Shown: in pieces, positions 9,611 to 17,903 of the stretch | Numbering within the stretch: the first letter of the stretch is position 1 | How the letters are laid out: every line of letters begins with the position of its first letter | Assembly (NCBI RefSeq): GCF_007995015.1 | Contig: NZ_VORB01000007.1 | Span: 62,001 to 126,000, forward strand | Length of the DNA stretch: 64,000 nt | Direction of reading: 5' to 3' | Source: Luteibaculum oceani | Lineage (GTDB): Bacteria; Bacteroidota; Bacteroidia; Flavobacteriales_D; Luteibaculaceae | Translations under genes and position numbers: made by a program | Notes under the pieces: model-generated | Databases searched by the model: none | The model's input: only the letters and a program-made list of their open reading frames with translations | What the model was told of the DNA's origin: nothing

Positions 9611-10011
9611 TGAATAGTACATTTTTTAAAAGGCTGCGCCTGTACCTAATTGGGGTATTAATTGGTGCAGTAATGGTGGTTTTTATTTTTAAAGAGAGAA
9701 CCTCCTTATTAACTTCCTGGCTACCCGAAAATACCGTAATCGAGGCCATTCAAACTTCGGATTTCCAACTTAATGCCACAGACTCCTGCTATTTTAATTG
9801 CCTCGGAGCTAATGAGGATCTTAAAGCCTTTTTCGATGAGGCGGATGTGCTTTTTTCAGAAGGGGAAAGAGGAGTTAAAGACGCCAACCGCTATTATATC
9901 CTTAAAAACGACGATAAAAGTCTGGAGCGATTGCGTGTAACTTTCGTAAACGATTCTCTAGTTTCCTTTTCCTCTTGGAAGTTAATGGAAGGTAAAAACT
10001 GCCCCTGTTAA
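9610..10011 (+). CDS. Small membrane-anchored protein of unknown function
   Basis: A 133-residue protein with one N-terminal transmembrane segment (about residues 10-27, LYLIGVLIGAVMVVFIF) and a predicted extracytoplasmic domain. That domain has cysteines in SCYFNC and a C-terminal NCPC. It starts within the ald stop codon (TAATG-type overlap) and its own stop overlaps that of the convergent proline dehydrogenase gene. It resembles the small DUF4258-type proteins that, as I recall, often follow ald in flavobacteria, but this assignment is weak. Two paired cysteine clusters suggest a disulfide or metal site. Confidence 0.7.
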   Translation: MNSTFFKRLRLYLIGVLIGAVMVVFIFKERTSLLTSWLPENTVIEAIQTSDFQLNATDSCYFNCLGANEDLKAFFDEADVLFSEGERGVKDANRYYILKNDDKSLERLRVTFVNDSLVSFSSWKLMEGKNCPC

Positions 10012-11180
10012 GAAGCAGTGGCAGAATTTCTGCGCTTTAATTCCATAGAAATTAATTGTAGTTCCCTAGAAGTTTGGCCCGCTACGGAGGTGTTTTCTTC
10101 TGCGCGTCTAATTAGGTAAGGCATTACTTCTCTAACCGGTCCATAGGGTACGTATTTTGCTACGTTGAATCCTTCCTTTGAAAGGTTGTAGGAGATATGG
10201 TCGCTCATACCTAATAGTTGGGAGAAATAAATTCTAGGATCGTTTTTAGCTAATCCGCGTTTAACGATTTCATCTGCCAGAATTTTGCAGCTATCCTCGT
10301 TGTGGGTTCCAGAAACAAAGGCTACATGGTCTAAATTATCTAAGCAGAAAGCCACGCCAACGTTAAAGGATTGGTCGGAGCTTAACTTTTCTCTAAATAC
10401 TGGCGAGTTGTAACCTTTGTCTTCCGCGCGATCGTGCTCTTTTTCCATGTAGGCACCGCGCACCAATTTTAATCCAACCTTGTACCCGGCCGATTTTGCT
10501 CGAATTACTAATTCCTCCAGATATCCAAGTTTATCGTTTCTGTACAGCTGTATGGTGGTGTATATCCATGCGCGATCTTGGTTGTACCGCTCCATCATCA
10601 TTTCTGCCAACATGTCTATAGCATGTTGTAACCAGCTTTCCTCGGCATCTATCAAAACCGGAACTTTGTGTTCCACAGCAGCTTTACAAATCTCATCTAC
10701 TCGGTCTCTGGCACGCTCAAAATTTCGACTTTCTCTTTCGCTTAATGCTGTTCCACTACCTACTTTTTCCAGAACCTTGTTACTTGCAATAGCAGTAACT
10801 TTAAACACTGCAAAAGGTATTCCTGGTTGTGAAGCACCGAATTTTATGGTTTCAATAATCTCCTTTTTGTTTCTTTCGTAGTCCTCGGTGGTGTCACTAC
10901 TTTCTACCGAAAAGTCTAAGATGGTACCAATACCACTTTGGTGTAAAAGGTCAATTTGTTTTTGGCAATCTCTAATGGTTCTTCCGCCACAAAAGTGTTT
11001 GAACACGGTAAGTCTGATGATCCAAAGAATTGGAAGTCTCAAAGCAAGTGCAAATTGAAGAAGCTTTTTCCCCACCTTAACCAAGTTTGGATTTTGGATG
11101 GTTTGGAATAAGATTTTAGCCATTCTTAACTCGCTGTTGCTTTTGTTGTAAAAGGCTACTTTTGTGTTGCTAAAATCCAT
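10008..11180 (-). CDS. Proline dehydrogenase
   Basis: A monofunctional FAD-dependent proline dehydrogenase (PRODH), which oxidises proline to pyrroline-5-carboxylate and feeds electrons to the quinone pool. The 390-residue TIM-barrel protein carries KLVRGAYMEKE and the C-terminal YGPVREVMPYLIRRAEENT, with the RRxEE signature that binds substrate. The P5C dehydrogenase half of PutA is absent. The gene is monocistronic, convergent with the small membrane protein gene (stop codons overlap by 4 bases) and divergent from aroB across 77 bases. Confidence 0.94.
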   Translation of the reverse strand: MDFSNTKVAFYNKSNSELRMAKILFQTIQNPNLVKVGKKLLQFALALRLPILWIIRLTVFKHFCGGRTIRDCQKQIDLLHQSGIGTILDFSVESSDTTEDYERNKKEIIETIKFGASQPGIPFAVFKVTAIASNKVLEKVGSGTALSERESRNFERARDRVDEICKAAVEHKVPVLIDAEESWLQHAIDMLAEMMMERYNQDRAWIYTTIQLYRNDKLGYLEELVIRAKSAGYKVGLKLVRGAYMEKEHDRAEDKGYNSPVFREKLSSDQSFNVGVAFCLDNLDHVAFVSGTHNEDSCKILADEIVKRGLAKNDPRIYFSQLLGMSDHISYNLSKEGFNVAKYVPYGPVREVMPYLIRRAEENTSVAGQTSRELQLISMELKRRNSATAS

Positions 11181-11257
11181 AGGATTTATCGAGTTTTAGA
11201 GAAATTCACGCGAAAATAGGTGTAAAAAATTACATCAACCAACAACTTCGATCTACC

Positions 11258-12313
11258 ATGCAAAATGTCTTTTTTGAGCATTCTAATTTTGAACACCTAA
11301 ATCGTTTTTTTTCGGATAACGAATCAAAGTATAGCACTGTTTTTATTTTAACAGATTCAAACGTTTATAAGCACTGTATCAGTCAGTTACTTCAAAATGT
11401 CCCACATTTAAATGGGGTGGAAATTATTGAGTTAGATCCTGGAGAGGGCCAAAAAAACATAGAAATTGCTCATCAGCTTTGGGTAACCCTCCTGGAAATG
11501 GAAGCAGATAAAAACAGTTTGTTTTTAAATTTTGGGGGAGGAGTTATTTCCGATTTAGGAGGATTTATTGCTGGAACTTACAAAAGAGGTATTGATTATA
11601 TAAATGTTCCTACCACGCTGTTAGCGGCTGTGGATGCAGCTTTGGGAGGAAAAACTGGGTTGGATTTAGCGGGCGTTAAAAATCAAATAGGTCTCATTAA
11701 TAACGCTAAGGGAGTTTTTGTTGCCCCGCATTTATTCGAAACGCTACCAGCCTTGGAATTCGAGTCTGGTTTGGCGGAGTGTGTTAAACACATGCTAATC
11801 TCGAATGAGACTATATGGAATGGCTTTTTAGAAAGTGAAAATGCCAAAGACTTCGTTATTGTTAACCTTGAAGTTCTTGCCAAGGTGAAATTAGATATTG
11901 TAGCTCGCGATCCTTTTGAAAAAAACGAGAGGCAATTTCTTAATTATGGTCATACTATTGGTCATGCTGTTGAGGCCTTATTCTATGCTCAAAATAAAAG
12001 CATTACCCATGGGGTAGCGGTGGTCTGGGGGATGATAGTTGAGAACCTTATTTCTTGCCAATTAGGTATGTTATCTCATTCCAACTGCGAAACTATCAAT
12101 GCTAAGTTGGCGGATGTTTTTGACCTTCCGAACGTATCCCTTGATTCTATTGACAGCATAGTGGAGTTTACTCGCCACGATAAAAAGAATGAAGATGGAG
12201 AAATCCGTTGTTGTTTGCTAAAAGAAATTGGGGCTCCTGTATCTAAGGTTGGAGTTGCTGAAGTTGAGGTGAAAAAAGCTTTGGAAGAGGCAATTTCCAG
12301 GTTTAACTCATAG
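11258..12313 (+). CDS. aroB: 3-dehydroquinate synthase
   Basis: Second step of the shikimate pathway, converting DAHP to 3-dehydroquinate with NAD and a divalent metal. The 351-residue length is normal. The glycine-rich GGGVISDLGGFIAGTYKRG segment, the AALGGKTG motif and the metal-ligand region NYGHTIGHAVEA are all present. It is a single-gene unit; its 3' end overlaps the 3' end of olsF on the other strand by 11 bases. Confidence 0.96.
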   Translation: MQNVFFEHSNFEHLNRFFSDNESKYSTVFILTDSNVYKHCISQLLQNVPHLNGVEIIELDPGEGQKNIEIAHQLWVTLLEMEADKNSLFLNFGGGVISDLGGFIAGTYKRGIDYINVPTTLLAAVDAALGGKTGLDLAGVKNQIGLINNAKGVFVAPHLFETLPALEFESGLAECVKHMLISNETIWNGFLESENAKDFVIVNLEVLAKVKLDIVARDPFEKNERQFLNYGHTIGHAVEALFYAQNKSITHGVAVVWGMIVENLISCQLGMLSHSNCETINAKLADVFDLPNVSLDSIDSIVEFTRHDKKNEDGEIRCCLLKEIGAPVSKVGVAEVEVKKALEEAISRFNS

Positions 12314-14084
12314 ACTTATTGATATCGTCCTTTAGGTTTTCAATGGAGTCTTCAGGTAAGTCGTGAAGGTTCAGAATCATCAATCCGTCTAGTGCATTAT
12401 TAAATTTCGGATCGACGTTAAATCCGATGATTTTAGCGTTTTGATTGATGTATTTTTTTAAAAGCACAGGAACCGATGCGTTAATGGGTTCTATATCACC
12501 AATGAGGCGGTCTAAATCTTTTAAATCCGAACCAACACTATCTAAAAGTGCCTTTAGTTCGCTGTCTTTTATAGTGTCATTAAAAGGTTTAGTAGGCTTT
12601 ATCCATTTGGCTAATTCGTGATCGTAGTAGTGCGCTTTTACAAAAGCTACCATTAGCTTTTTACTCACCTTTGAGTACTCGTTAGAAATACTCACAGGGC
12701 CTAAAATGTATTGGTATTCCTCGTTTCGTAACAAGAATGCCATAATTCCTTTCCAAAGCAGAAAAAGAGGGAGCCTTTTGTTCTGGTACTCTTGGGTAAC
12801 ATAACTACGACCGAGTTCTATAGTTTTTTCTAAAATGGGTCTGAATTTTCGGCCCATTTTAAAGAGACTCTGGGTGTAAAACCCACTTACCCCGTACTTA
12901 GAAATAATGTCGTTTCCTTTTCCGATTCTATAACCTCCCGCAACCTTTTTCGCTTCTCTATCCCATAAAATTAAATGGTGGTAGTATAAATCGTATTCAT
13001 CTACATCTATGGCAAGGTTGGTTCCCTCACCCACAGACCGAAAAGTTTCCTCTCGCAGTCTTCCAATTTCATTTAAAACATTAGGTATGTCTGTGGAATA
13101 GGCGATAAATACGTCAAATTCCATCTGACTGACCATTTTGTTTTCCTCGGGAAGTGCATTAATCTCTTTCTCCAGCAACTCGGTACTTACTGGAGGGATA
13201 ATTTCCTCTGGAGTTACAGGGTTTTCTATTCCCTTGAATTTAATTTTGGGTAGGTAGAATTTTTTAACCTGAAGGGAGCTACCTAAAGCGTATGTTTTTG
13301 CCCTTAAGAATCTTCCAAAAAGATCGGCCGATGGGAAATTTCTTTGTTCTCGTAGTGAGATGGGTTTTCCTATCCTAACATGTATTGTTCTGCCTTTTTT
13401 CTTGAGCATTTCTTTTGGGAGTGCGGCAGTTCTTAGCTTGGGTTTTATTATTCCCAGTAAATGGAATAGCATGGAGTTATTTCCAGAGAAATACACTGGC
13501 ACAACTGGGGCTTCCGCTTTCATTATGAATTTGATAGCACCTGTATTCCAAACTCTGTCGGTTACTTTTAGCGCATTGGTTTTGTACGCCGAAACTTCAC
13601 CAGCAGGAAATATGCCTAGGGGCCTATCCTGTTGTAAATGCCCCAGGGCCTGCTTAAGACCGGTTAAACTGCTTTTTTCTTTTAAATCCTCAAAGGGATT
13701 AACCTCGAAAAACAAACTAGAAAGCGGTTCAATTTCCTTAAGTAGAAAATTGGCCATTACTCTAAAGTCTGGTCTTGATTTACAGAAAAGATAAATCAAA
13801 ATTAGCCCGTCTAACGCACCGTAGGGGTGGTTTCCTACAGTAATAAATCTGCCATTAGCCGGGATATTAGCTAAATCTTTTTCTGGAACGTGAATTTGTA
13901 TTTCTAGTGCATTAAAAACCTCTTCAATAAATTCTATCCCGGATTTTTCGCCAGCTTGGTGGTAAATTTTATTGATTTCATCAAGCCCAAGTATTTTCAT
14001 GAGTGCCTTGGCGGCTATCTCCAATCTATACTTATGCAAGTTGGCAACATTTACGACGTCTTCTTGGCTAATCAGATCCTTCAT
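12303..14084 (-). CDS. olsF: OlsF-like bifunctional acyltransferase (ornithine/amino-acid lipids)
   Basis: A 593-residue fusion. The N-terminal half (about 40-290) is a PlsC/LPLAT O-acyltransferase with NHPYGALDG; His86 and Asp92 are spaced HX5D, a form recalled from hemolysin-type members. The C-terminal half (about 310-530) resembles the OlsB/GNAT N-acyltransferase, with RLREETFRSVGEG and a D-YDLYYHHLILWD segment. This domain order matches OlsF, known from Flavobacterium johnsoniae and Serratia to make ornithine lipids in two acylation steps. The amino acid acceptor (ornithine, glycine or other) cannot be read from the sequence. It is followed downstream by no gene on its strand; rlmB and the GWxTD gene lie upstream on the same strand. 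Confidence 0.82.
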   Translation of the reverse strand: MKDLISQEDVVNVANLHKYRLEIAAKALMKILGLDEINKIYHQAGEKSGIEFIEEVFNALEIQIHVPEKDLANIPANGRFITVGNHPYGALDGLILIYLFCKSRPDFRVMANFLLKEIEPLSSLFFEVNPFEDLKEKSSLTGLKQALGHLQQDRPLGIFPAGEVSAYKTNALKVTDRVWNTGAIKFIMKAEAPVVPVYFSGNNSMLFHLLGIIKPKLRTAALPKEMLKKKGRTIHVRIGKPISLREQRNFPSADLFGRFLRAKTYALGSSLQVKKFYLPKIKFKGIENPVTPEEIIPPVSTELLEKEINALPEENKMVSQMEFDVFIAYSTDIPNVLNEIGRLREETFRSVGEGTNLAIDVDEYDLYYHHLILWDREAKKVAGGYRIGKGNDIISKYGVSGFYTQSLFKMGRKFRPILEKTIELGRSYVTQEYQNKRLPLFLLWKGIMAFLLRNEEYQYILGPVSISNEYSKVSKKLMVAFVKAHYYDHELAKWIKPTKPFNDTIKDSELKALLDSVGSDLKDLDRLIGDIEPINASVPVLLKKYINQNAKIIGFNVDPKFNNALDGLMILNLHDLPEDSIENLKDDINKSMS

Positions 14085-14114
14085 AGGGGCACTAGAATAC
14101 TAATTTAAGCTTAC

Positions 14115-14846
14115 TTAAAACCTAAGTTTGCTCAATTCATAACACGCAATACCTGTGGCTACTGATACGTTTAACGAATCAACTCCACCTTTCATTGGGA
14201 TGTGAGCGTGTTGCTGAGCTAACTTAATTAAGCCAGGAGATATTCCCTTTTGTTCTCCTCCGAACATTAAAATGGTTGGGCCATTGTATTTCACGTCGCC
14301 CATGGGAACATTACCTTTTTCGGTAACGGCAATTAGTTCAAAACCCTCTGCCATGGCGGTATGGAGTCCTAATTTACTATTGTCAATTCTACAAACTGGG
14401 ATGTTGAGAATAGCCCCAGCACTGGTTTTAACCGTGTCTTCTGTTACAGCGGCCGAACCTTGAATTGGCAGAATAATCCCGTTGATTCCCATACAAGCGG
14501 CAGACCTTGCTATACCACCTAAATTCCTTGTGTCAGTTACTCCATCCAAGTACAGTAAAAGAGGCTTGTCCTCCCGTAACGTCTTAGCAAGTAAAACAGT
14601 TAAATCCCAGTATTTAACTGGAGATATTCTAGCAATAACACCCTGGTGATTGGCTCCGTTTGCAAGTTTGTCCAGCTTTACGTTGGGAACCTTGGTTACA
14701 GATATATTTCTAGCAGCGGCTTGACGCTCTACAGGTGCTAATCTTTTAAAATCTCCAGTTTGCGAGATGTATATCTTGGTGAGTTCGGTTTCGCCCTCAA
14801 GGGCTTCAATTACTGGGTGTAATCCAAAAATTAAATGGTTATCCAT
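14115..14846 (-). CDS. rlmB: 23S rRNA (guanosine-2'-O)-methyltransferase RlmB family
   Basis: A 243-residue SPOUT (TrmH-type) RNA methyltransferase. An N-terminal L30e-like RNA-binding domain (about 1-75) precedes the knotted catalytic domain with NLGGIARSAACMG, LMFGGEQKGIS and SLNVSVATGIACYEL. These are the three SpoU motifs. RlmB methylates G2251 of 23S rRNA in E. coli; the exact target here is inferred. It starts 2 bases after the GWxTD gene stop and lies 30 bases before olsF. Confidence 0.9.
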   Translation of the reverse strand: MDNHLIFGLHPVIEALEGETELTKIYISQTGDFKRLAPVERQAAARNISVTKVPNVKLDKLANGANHQGVIARISPVKYWDLTVLLAKTLREDKPLLLYLDGVTDTRNLGGIARSAACMGINGIILPIQGSAAVTEDTVKTSAGAILNIPVCRIDNSKLGLHTAMAEGFELIAVTEKGNVPMGDVKYNGPTILMFGGEQKGISPGLIKLAQQHAHIPMKGGVDSLNVSVATGIACYELSKLRF

Positions 14847-14848
14847 TT

Positions 14849-16114
14849 CTAGTAGTTAAAAATTCGTCCATTTCTCCAGCTATTCGTGGCAAGATCCCAA
14901 ATGGCCTTGTACCCGCCGTTTCGCAGAAGTTCGTAATGGTTAAACGAGAACATGTTTTCTCGCTGCACAAAGGTAAAGCTTAATCTAACGGTATTTATTT
15001 CTCTTCCATAAACCCAAATTTCTTGTCCAGGTCTTTTGGTGATGTTGTCTGGGTTTCCAAAAATGGTGTAGATCATCCCTCGATCACTTTTCCAGCCAGG
15101 AACGAAGGAGGTAAAATTTTCATTGGCATATAATACGCGACGATAATATTCTCCCAATATGTCTCTGGCTTTGTCTTTTGATTTACAGCGTTTTAACCAA
15201 AATTCTTCCGCCGATTTTCGATAATTGTTTGAGGCTTTTAATTTGTCGAATTCCTCGTCGGTTGTAATATATCTGAGTGGATATATCATGTCTTCCCCAT
15301 CCTTTATTTTGGGAAAACCAGGTTTGAAAAAGGGGAGGATGAGTCCGTAATCATCGCTTTCGGAATCCGCTCGTATTTCAAAAATTTTGGGTTTTAGGGT
15401 GTGGGGTAACTTGCATTTTTGATCGCGTACTAAAATTTGCAGTTGTTTTTGAAACTTGGGAAGATGTAACTTCCATGGCTCAACGAAAGGTGCGGGAGCT
15501 GCATTTTCTGGGTAATCGTAGATATTGACATATAGCTCCGTAGCATCAGATTTTCCATAATGAATGATGAGAGAATCTGTGGTGTGGTAGTATTCCTTTA
15601 GCAATGGGGCTTTGGAACTGGCGTCAATGGTTAAGAATTTTTGACTTGAGATCCTTGCTTCTGAGATTCGCGTGTAGGCAGTGAATTCTGCACCCCTTAC
15701 TAAATCTTGTATGGTTACAATGGCTTCACCACGGTAATCGCTTTTTGAAGAAAGGTCTAAATGATCTATCCAGAAAAAATCAGAGTGCTTTTTGCTTAAT
15801 CGGTAATCGCGGGTTATTTCCCAATGTTTTAGCTCTGCTTTACTATCGATTCCAGATACAGTTACCCGCAATTCGGCTTGTAGGGGCTGGTTTTCCGATC
15901 TTCGAGCAAAAAGTAAATTCTCGGTGGGTAAGGAGAAGTATAATCGAAGTAGTTTGTGGTCTTGTCTAAAAAATTGGAGTTTGGGATGCAGGTCTACCTG
16001 CTGATTAATTCTTGATTTTTCAGCAATGCTACTCGTTGTTTTTGGACTGCATGTGCTTGTTAGTAAGCATGTTAGCAATATGGTGATATGCAGAAAAATC
16101 CTTGGAATCTTCAT
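14849..16114 (-). CDS. GWxTD-domain lipoprotein of unknown function
   Basis: Starting at the ATG at 16114 gives 421 residues with a lipoprotein signal: a hydrophobic stretch, then the lipobox LTSTC at about 20-24. An open frame continues 55 codons upstream but has no signal peptide there and overlaps the divergent promoter region, so this start is preferred. The mature protein is mostly beta-rich. The C-terminal part has GWKSDRGMIYTIFGNPD, close to the GWxTD motif. Family members are outer-envelope proteins of unknown role in Bacteroidota. It is the first gene of a unit with rlmB and olsF. Confidence 0.8.
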   Translation of the reverse strand: MKIPRIFLHITILLTCLLTSTCSPKTTSSIAEKSRINQQVDLHPKLQFFRQDHKLLRLYFSLPTENLLFARRSENQPLQAELRVTVSGIDSKAELKHWEITRDYRLSKKHSDFFWIDHLDLSSKSDYRGEAIVTIQDLVRGAEFTAYTRISEARISSQKFLTIDASSKAPLLKEYYHTTDSLIIHYGKSDATELYVNIYDYPENAAPAPFVEPWKLHLPKFQKQLQILVRDQKCKLPHTLKPKIFEIRADSESDDYGLILPFFKPGFPKIKDGEDMIYPLRYITTDEEFDKLKASNNYRKSAEEFWLKRCKSKDKARDILGEYYRRVLYANENFTSFVPGWKSDRGMIYTIFGNPDNITKRPGQEIWVYGREINTVRLSFTFVQRENMFSFNHYELLRNGGYKAIWDLATNSWRNGRIFNY

Positions 16115-16168
16115 CCAATCTTGTGAAAATTTAAGCCAAAACAATCGGCAAGATGGCAATAAAAATAC

Positions 16169-16176
16169 TAGCTTTG
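16169..16176 (+). promoter_or_regulatory. Candidate -7 element before the small lipoprotein gene
   Basis: TAGCTTTG fits the Bacteroidota -7 consensus TAnnTTTG and sits 29 bases before the ATG at 16206. No good -33 TTG is seen at the expected distance, so support is limited. Confidence 0.4.
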
Positions 16177-16205
16177 TCGTACTATTAAAGCAAAAGCTAC
16201 AAATT

Positions 16206-16334
16206 ATGAAAAAAGCCGGCTTAATATTTATCGCCGTTGCACTGGCAAGTTTTATTTTGAGTTCTTGTGGTGCCCACAAAGGTTGCGAAGCTTATTCTCA
16301 AGTTGATGTGGAGAAGAAAGAAGAAAGAGTCTAA
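16206..16334 (+). CDS. 42-residue lipoprotein
   Basis: A very short gene encoding a signal peptide and lipobox (FILSSC, lipidated Cys21), with a mature tail of only 22 residues rich in charge (VDVEKKEERV). Two further features are CGAHKGCEAYS with a second Cys27. The ATG sits 29 bases after a plausible -7 element. The last 29 bases overlap the ytxJ start in another frame, so the two are likely translationally coupled. Function is unknown; it could be a surface tether or a leader for ytxJ translation. Confidence 0.65.
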   Translation: MKKAGLIFIAVALASFILSSCGAHKGCEAYSQVDVEKKEERV

Positions 16335-16659
16335 CGATACCGTTCGTTGGAATTTTCTAGAAAATAAAGAAGCGTTCGACGATTTATTGAAATCTGGTGA
16401 GCGCTTTTTAATTTTTAAGCATTCAGGTCGTTGTTCTATTTCCTTAACGGCCAAGAGTAGAATGGATGCGCATCTATCGAGCTTTGACAGCGAGGTTTAT
16501 TTGGTGGATGTGATAGGCGCTAGAGAGTTATCTCAGCACATTGCTCATGTATCAGGGGTGGTTCATGAAAGTCCGCAACTCATTAAGTTTAATAAAGGAA
16601 AAGCCGTAAAAACGGCTTCTCATTTATCTATTTATCCAAAGGAATTTAACGGTAATTAA
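16306..16659 (+). CDS. ytxJ: YtxJ-family bacillithiol-linked thioredoxin-like protein
   Basis: A 117-residue thioredoxin-fold protein of the YtxJ (DUF2847) family, with the single active-site cysteine Cys43 in FKHSGRCSIS. The family is a proposed monothiol bacilliredoxin that removes bacillithiol from protein thiols. The start at 16306 is chosen because the open frame before it is the out-of-frame end of the lipoprotein gene and lacks family similarity. Its end overlaps the convergent osmC gene by 14 bases. The presence of YtxJ suggests that this organism makes bacillithiol; no bsh gene is in the window. Confidence 0.82.
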   Translation: MWRRKKKESNDTVRWNFLENKEAFDDLLKSGERFLIFKHSGRCSISLTAKSRMDAHLSSFDSEVYLVDVIGARELSQHIAHVSGVVHESPQLIKFNKGKAVKTASHLSIYPKEFNGN

Positions 16660-17050
16660 ACACCAATTCTTTTTCCATTTCTGGATTTAACGATAGAAAA
16701 ACAGGACAGGTTTTAGCTGCGTTTTCCATAATTTTCCGCTCCTTTCCGCTCCAAATTTCAGGAACATAAAACACGATTTTTACTTTCTGTACCCATCTGG
16801 GGTTCGAGCCCATTTCTTTGTAAACCGTTGCCTCTACGTTTTCGAAATTAATCTCACCAGATCTAGCTTTAATGGCCATAATGGTTAAACAGCAGGTTGC
16901 TAACGATGTGCACAATAAGTCTGTAGGAGAAAAAGAAGTTCCGTCTCCATTATTGTCTTTAGGCGCTGTGGTTTTTATTTGTGCGCTGCTATCTAGGTGT
17001 ATTGCATCGCATGAAAGGTTTCTGTCGTAGCTTACTTTAACAATTTCCAT
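16646..17050 (-). CDS. OsmC/Ohr-family protein
   Basis: About 134 residues from the ATG at 17050; a 19-codon upstream extension to 17107 is possible but looks unrelated to the family. It has the OsmC fold and its two redox cysteines, one in the helix LATCCLTIMAIKAR and one in KTCPVFLSLN. Family members reduce organic peroxides with thiol donors. The second motif is typical of the YhfA-like subgroup rather than Ohr. Convergent overlap with ytxJ places two thiol-redox genes tail to tail. Confidence 0.86.
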   Translation of the reverse strand: MEIVKVSYDRNLSCDAIHLDSSAQIKTTAPKDNNGDGTSFSPTDLLCTSLATCCLTIMAIKARSGEINFENVEATVYKEMGSNPRWVQKVKIVFYVPEIWSGKERKIMENAAKTCPVFLSLNPEMEKELVFNYR

Positions 17051-17096
17051 CGAACTTAGGGGCTTTTGAGGCGTTAAAATAAGTACATTTATGCCA

Positions 17097-17873
17097 ATGA
17101 AAGTCATCTACCTCATTTTCATTTTTCTGCTTCCCTCTGTGGTCGTATTTGGTCAGCAGGAGGAAGGGAATCTGGGGATTTTTGAAGAAAATTCCGTGGT
17201 GTATAGGAGCCAACGAAATGGTGGTGCTATCCTGTATACTAACGGGTGGGGTGGTAATTTTTATTGGGGAAAGCATATTGATGGCTTCAAAAGGCGCATG
17301 CTTGGAATAGAACTAACTACGGTTAAAAACCCCAAGGAAGTTCGCCAGTATAATCCCTATCACCAAAATGCTAAATCATATGTTTTTGGGAAAATCAATA
17401 GTGTAATTGCACTTCGTCCTACCTATGGAATAAAAGTCGATAAGTTCGATAAACTAAGAGAAAATGGAGTTCAGGTTGGATATTACTTTGCGGTTGGGCC
17501 TGCATTGACCTTCCTAAAACCCGTATATCTGGAGATTGGGAAATTTATTGATGAGGAAAACGTAAATCCTTTCGATTACGATTACTTAAGTGCCGAGCGC
17601 TACGACCCTAGTGAACATTCACTCACAAATATTTATGGTCGTTCTTCTTATTTAAAAGGCCTTCTGGAAACCGATCTAATGGTCGGCTTGCACGTTAAGG
17701 TGGGTGCCCATTTTGAGTACAGCCCCGAAAAAGACAAAATTAGAGCATTAGAAGTTGGGATAGCAGGTGATTTTTTCCCAGCACCCGTTCCAATTATGGC
17801 TTCTGATGTGAACCAATCTATCTTGTTTAATATCTATTTAAATTTCTTATTCGGTAAGAAGTACAAAGAGTAA
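17097..17873 (+). CDS. Secreted or outer-membrane beta-rich protein
   Basis: A 258-residue protein from the ATG at 17097 (an ATG two codons earlier is also possible). The signal peptide is clear (IYLIFIFLLPSVVVFG, cleavage before QQEEG). The mature part alternates hydrophobic and polar residues with Gly and aromatic residues (for example LYTNGWGGNFYWGKHIDGF), as in outer-membrane barrels. I recall similar proteins in other Bacteroidota beside lipA, but no function is known. It starts 46 bases from the divergent osmC start and lies 30 bases before lipA. Confidence 0.75.
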   Translation: MKVIYLIFIFLLPSVVVFGQQEEGNLGIFEENSVVYRSQRNGGAILYTNGWGGNFYWGKHIDGFKRRMLGIELTTVKNPKEVRQYNPYHQNAKSYVFGKINSVIALRPTYGIKVDKFDKLRENGVQVGYYFAVGPALTFLKPVYLEIGKFIDEENVNPFDYDYLSAERYDPSEHSLTNIYGRSSYLKGLLETDLMVGLHVKVGAHFEYSPEKDKIRALEVGIAGDFFPAPVPIMASDVNQSILFNIYLNFLFGKKYKE

Positions 17874-17903
17874 GAACTTTATTTCTTGTAGTTTCGCGAA
17901 ATC

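Noticed and set aside
13360-13794. A 144-codon frame opposite olsF
   Set aside because: It lies within the PlsC domain of a conserved gene and shows no family features.
16115-16279. N-terminal extension of the GWxTD lipoprotein by 55 codons
   Set aside because: It would bury the signal peptide and lipobox inside the protein and cover the divergent promoter area.
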